From the NCBI RefSeq assembly GCF_014174215.1, contig NZ_JABEQL010000018.1, forward strand, positions 1-64,000: a DNA stretch of 64,000 nucleotides. The letters are read 5' to 3'. The notes under the pieces were generated by a model. That model saw nothing but the letters and a program-made list of their open reading frames with translations. It was not told where the DNA came from and made no database searches. The DNA comes from Gluconacetobacter tumulicola. GTDB taxonomy: Bacteria > Pseudomonadota > Alphaproteobacteria > Acetobacterales > Acetobacteraceae. Made by a program: the position numbers and the translations under genes. Each line of letters opens with the position of its first letter. The stretch's first letter is position 1. Shown in pieces: positions 61,827 to 64,000 of this stretch.

Positions 61827-62459
61827 TCAGCGATTGGACAGGCGCGACAGCAGCGTGTCGTAGTCCATCACGTCGCCGCATTTCTGGGCCATGTCGAACA
61901 GATTGGCCTCGTGCGGGCCGATGGCGCGGTCGCCCACGCAGTCGGACACGACGATGGGGCGGAAGCCCAGCGACATGGCGTCGATCACGCTGGCACGCAC
62001 GCAGCCGCTGGTGACGCAACCCGCGACCACCAGCGTCTGCACGCCCCGATGGGCATACCACGCCGCCAGCGGCGTGCCGGAGAACGCCGAGGGCACGGTC
62101 TTGCGCACCACATATTCCCCCGCCACCGGCGCCAGTTCCGGCACGATGGCACTGGCCGGATTGTCCTCGGTCAGGCCCAGCATGCTGGGCACCTTGGCCG
62201 AGAACACGTTGGCATCCGCCCCGTCATCGGCGAAGACGATGCGGGTATGCGCCACCGGCCAGCCCAGCCGCCGCGCGGTGTCCAGCAGCGGACGGGTGCG
62301 TGCGATGGCCTGCGGGATATTGCCGCCGCCAAACGCCGCCGGATCGGCAAAACCATTGACGAAATCGACGATCAGCAGCCCCACCTGCCCCACGATCCCC
62401 AGTTCGCGGCCGAATCCCTGCCGGGCATACAGCGCGCCGTCCGTTTCCTGACCCGTCAT
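61827..62459 (-). CDS. nicF: maleamate amidohydrolase
   Basis: A 210-residue isochorismatase-like hydrolase with the catalytic triad Asp32 (LLIVDFVNGF), Lys119 (YVVRKTVPSAFSGT) and Cys152 (GCVTSGCVRASVIDAMSLGF). It deaminates maleamate to maleate plus ammonia in the nicotinate pathway. Placement between nicX and nicE supports this over other amidase roles. Its start overlaps the nicX stop by ATGA, showing translational coupling. Confidence 0.88.
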   Translation of the reverse strand: MTGQETDGALYARQGFGRELGIVGQVGLLIVDFVNGFADPAAFGGGNIPQAIARTRPLLDTARRLGWPVAHTRIVFADDGADANVFSAKVPSMLGLTEDNPASAIVPELAPVAGEYVVRKTVPSAFSGTPLAAWYAHRGVQTLVVAGCVTSGCVRASVIDAMSLGFRPIVVSDCVGDRAIGPHEANLFDMAQKCGDVMDYDTLLSRLSNR

Positions 62460-63499
62460 TCCCCTGTCTCCTTCACCAGTTTTCCATCACGGACCACCGC
62501 CCGCCCATCGAGGCTGACGGTGCAGTTGCGCATCGGGATGTCGATATGGCAGGCGGTGTCGCGCGTGCCCCCGGCCTCGTTGTTCGGGCCGGTGGACCAC
62601 AGGAAGTTTCCGGCGCAGGCACGCGAATCCATGCCGATCGTCGCCTCGCGGTCATACAGGCCCAGCACCGACCAGTGCGCGCGCTCCTGCAACCCCCAGC
62701 CGACATGCGACACGGCATAGACTTCGGGATCGTTGAAGGATTCCATATAGCCTTTCAGAAGATCGGCCTCGAGCCCACCCTGTATGTCGGTCACGTATCC
62801 CTTCTCGATCGTGAAGGTCACGGGGTCGCGCACATAGTCCTTCTGCGGCAGCAGGATGTCGCCCCGGTCCAGCACGATGGTACCGCTGGCCGTGCCCTCG
62901 TTCGACCAGGTGGCCAGAAAGCCGCTGGGCCAGTGGTCCCACCGCCCCGGCCGGTCGCAGAAGCCATATTCCTCCAGGATCGGATAATCGCCGAGCGTGA
63001 AGCGCACATCCGTTCCCGCAGCCGAGGTCACATGCATCTCCCGCGCCGCACGCAGCACCTTCGAGGCCGCCAGCACGCGGTCGCGATCCTCGGCCGTGGG
63101 CACCATGCGCAGCAGGATCTCGGGCGGCTCCACCGCCAGCAGGATGCGCCCGCCGGCCGCCAGGATCTCGTGCTGCTCGGCCGAGAACAGCAGCGTCATC
63201 AGGTCCAGCACCAGGTCGCTGGCCTTCAGCAGCGCCAGCGCCGCGTGATTGCCGGTCAGCGGCGTGGTGCCGACATAGGCCAGCGGATCGCGCGACAGCG
63301 ACACCCCGCCATTGACCGGCAGCAGGTCGAGCCGGTTGACGATCGCGCCGCGCGCCTGCGCCGCGAGGATGGCGGTGCGCATTGTCTGCGCATTGGTGTC
63401 GCTGGAAGTCAGGACGGTCACGGTCCGGCCGGCCGCGATGCCGGACAGGTCCAGAACCTGCCGCCATGCATCGACAAGTTCGCAATCGCTTACGGGCAT
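62456..63499 (-). CDS. nicX: 2,5-dihydroxypyridine 5,6-dioxygenase
   Basis: A 347-residue iron(II) ring-cleavage dioxygenase, close in length to P. putida NicX (about 350). It opens 2,5-dihydroxypyridine to N-formylmaleamate. Segments: TVTVLTSSDTNAQTMRTA at the start, LEEYGFCDRPGRWDHWPSG in the middle, and candidate metal ligands in VSHVGWGLQERAHW and TACHIDIPMRN (His-X-Asp), as in the leucyl-aminopeptidase-like NicX fold. It overlaps the permease gene by 10 bases and nicF by four. Confidence 0.9.
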   Translation of the reverse strand: MPVSDCELVDAWRQVLDLSGIAAGRTVTVLTSSDTNAQTMRTAILAAQARGAIVNRLDLLPVNGGVSLSRDPLAYVGTTPLTGNHAALALLKASDLVLDLMTLLFSAEQHEILAAGGRILLAVEPPEILLRMVPTAEDRDRVLAASKVLRAAREMHVTSAAGTDVRFTLGDYPILEEYGFCDRPGRWDHWPSGFLATWSNEGTASGTIVLDRGDILLPQKDYVRDPVTFTIEKGYVTDIQGGLEADLLKGYMESFNDPEVYAVSHVGWGLQERAHWSVLGLYDREATIGMDSRACAGNFLWSTGPNNEAGGTRDTACHIDIPMRNCTVSLDGRAVVRDGKLVKETGE

Positions 63500-64000
63500 G
63501 GTGTCTGTTCCCCGGATGAAGTGGAAGACGGTGCGCGGCCCCGGCCCAGCACCAGATTGACGCCGATCGCGGTCAGGGTCGCCGCCGCGATGCCGCCCAG
63601 CGTGGCGCCGCCGATCGTCAGCGTCAGATTGCCGGCCCCCGCGATCAGCGTGGCACCGACGGTGAAGAGCGTGCGCGGATCGGCGAAATCGACGGCATGG
63701 TCGATCCAGATCCGCACCATGGTGGAGACGATCAGCCCCAGCACGCCGAGCGCCAGCCCGCCCATCACCGGTTCGGGAATGGCGCGCAGCAACGCGCCGA
63801 AGAAGGGCGAGAAGCCCAGCGCGATGGCAAACAGCGCAGCGGCTGCGAACACCAGCGTGGAATAGACGCGCGAAATCGCCATCACGCCGATATTCTCGAC
63901 ATAGGTCGTCACCCCGGTGCCGCCGCAGAAGCCGGCCAGCATCGTCGCCAGCCCGTCGCCGATGAACGCCCGGCCGGTCAGCGGGCCGTAATCGCGCCCC
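63490..64000 (-). CDS. NCS2-family permease, C-terminal part (cut by the window edge)
   Basis: The frame is open to the end of the window, so the first part is missing. The visible 169 residues have the NCS2 signature GRAFIGDGLATMLAGFCGG followed by TGVTTYVENIGVMA, then four apolar helices (LVFAAAALFAIALGFSPFFGAL, PVMGGLALGVLGLIVSTM, GATLIAGAGNLTLTIGG, GIAAATLTAIGVNLVLG). NCS2 proteins carry uracil or xanthine with H+. Here, overlapping nicX by 10 bases, it probably imports a pyridine such as nicotinate or a hydroxynicotinate. Known nic clusters use NicT, a different family, so the role is inferred. Confidence 0.82.
   Translation of the reverse strand, partial: GRDYGPLTGRAFIGDGLATMLAGFCGGTGVTTYVENIGVMAISRVYSTLVFAAAALFAIALGFSPFFGALLRAIPEPVMGGLALGVLGLIVSTMVRIWIDHAVDFADPRTLFTVGATLIAGAGNLTLTIGGATLGGIAAATLTAIGVNLVLGRGRAPSSTSSGEQTPCP

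Overview
The window looks like chromosome of an acetic acid bacterium (Acetobacteraceae, Gluconacetobacter/Komagataeibacter type). This rests on the GC-rich core genes, an alginate-export-type porin, a fused dihydroxyacetone kinase, and three copies of a dispersed repeat ending in an A/T hairpin. The genus is inference; nothing in the window fixes it. Core genes are punctuated by two tRNA-associated accessory regions.

Positions 1-7798 are an accessory block that stops at the 3' end of tRNA-Thr(CGT). It holds a chain of overlapping genes: an HTH protein, an unknown, a 46-codon gene, a phage Mu gpP-like baseplate protein, a Toprim primase and a DUF927 ATPase. A serine resolvase with a res-like site and a cluster of TTACACC repeats follow. 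This resembles the replication cassette of a phage satellite or integrative element, with one virion gene set into it. No integrase is visible.

Positions 7875-26526 are core or core-like: succinate-semialdehyde dehydrogenase, a porin, HflX, a MarR regulator, dihydroxyacetone kinase, an EamA transporter, a DUF3142 protein paired with a large lipoprotein, and a Pmp3-like peptide. Several genes here are broken: two related SDR (PRISE-type) genes, a DUF2501 gene, and an integrase remnant just outside attL.

Positions 26527-45738 are a 19.2-kb integrative mobilizable element in tRNA-Glu(CTC), bounded by a perfect 48-bp repeat. It carries an Xis-like HTH protein, an AbiU2-like HEPN protein, a serine recombinase, a relaxase with a MobC-like partner and a possible oriT, an orphan DotA/TraY (IncI-type T4SS) protein, a type IV prepilin with a polyproline stalk, an HUH replication endonuclease and a tyrosine integrase. 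Three near-identical promoters serve different modules. It encodes no complete conjugation machine. The orphan TraY and pilin suggest that it changes the transfer apparatus of a helper plasmid, which is the most interesting hypothesis here.

Positions 45856-64000 are core: RecJ, GlpX, homoserine dehydrogenase, an aminotransferase, an OmpA-like lipoprotein, a ClpP paralogue, two tandem ferritin-like proteins, an ABC importer and aquaporin. The end is a lower nicotinate-degradation operon read leftward: NCS2 permease, nicX, nicF, nicE, nicD and a MarR regulator, with a dispersed repeat inside it.
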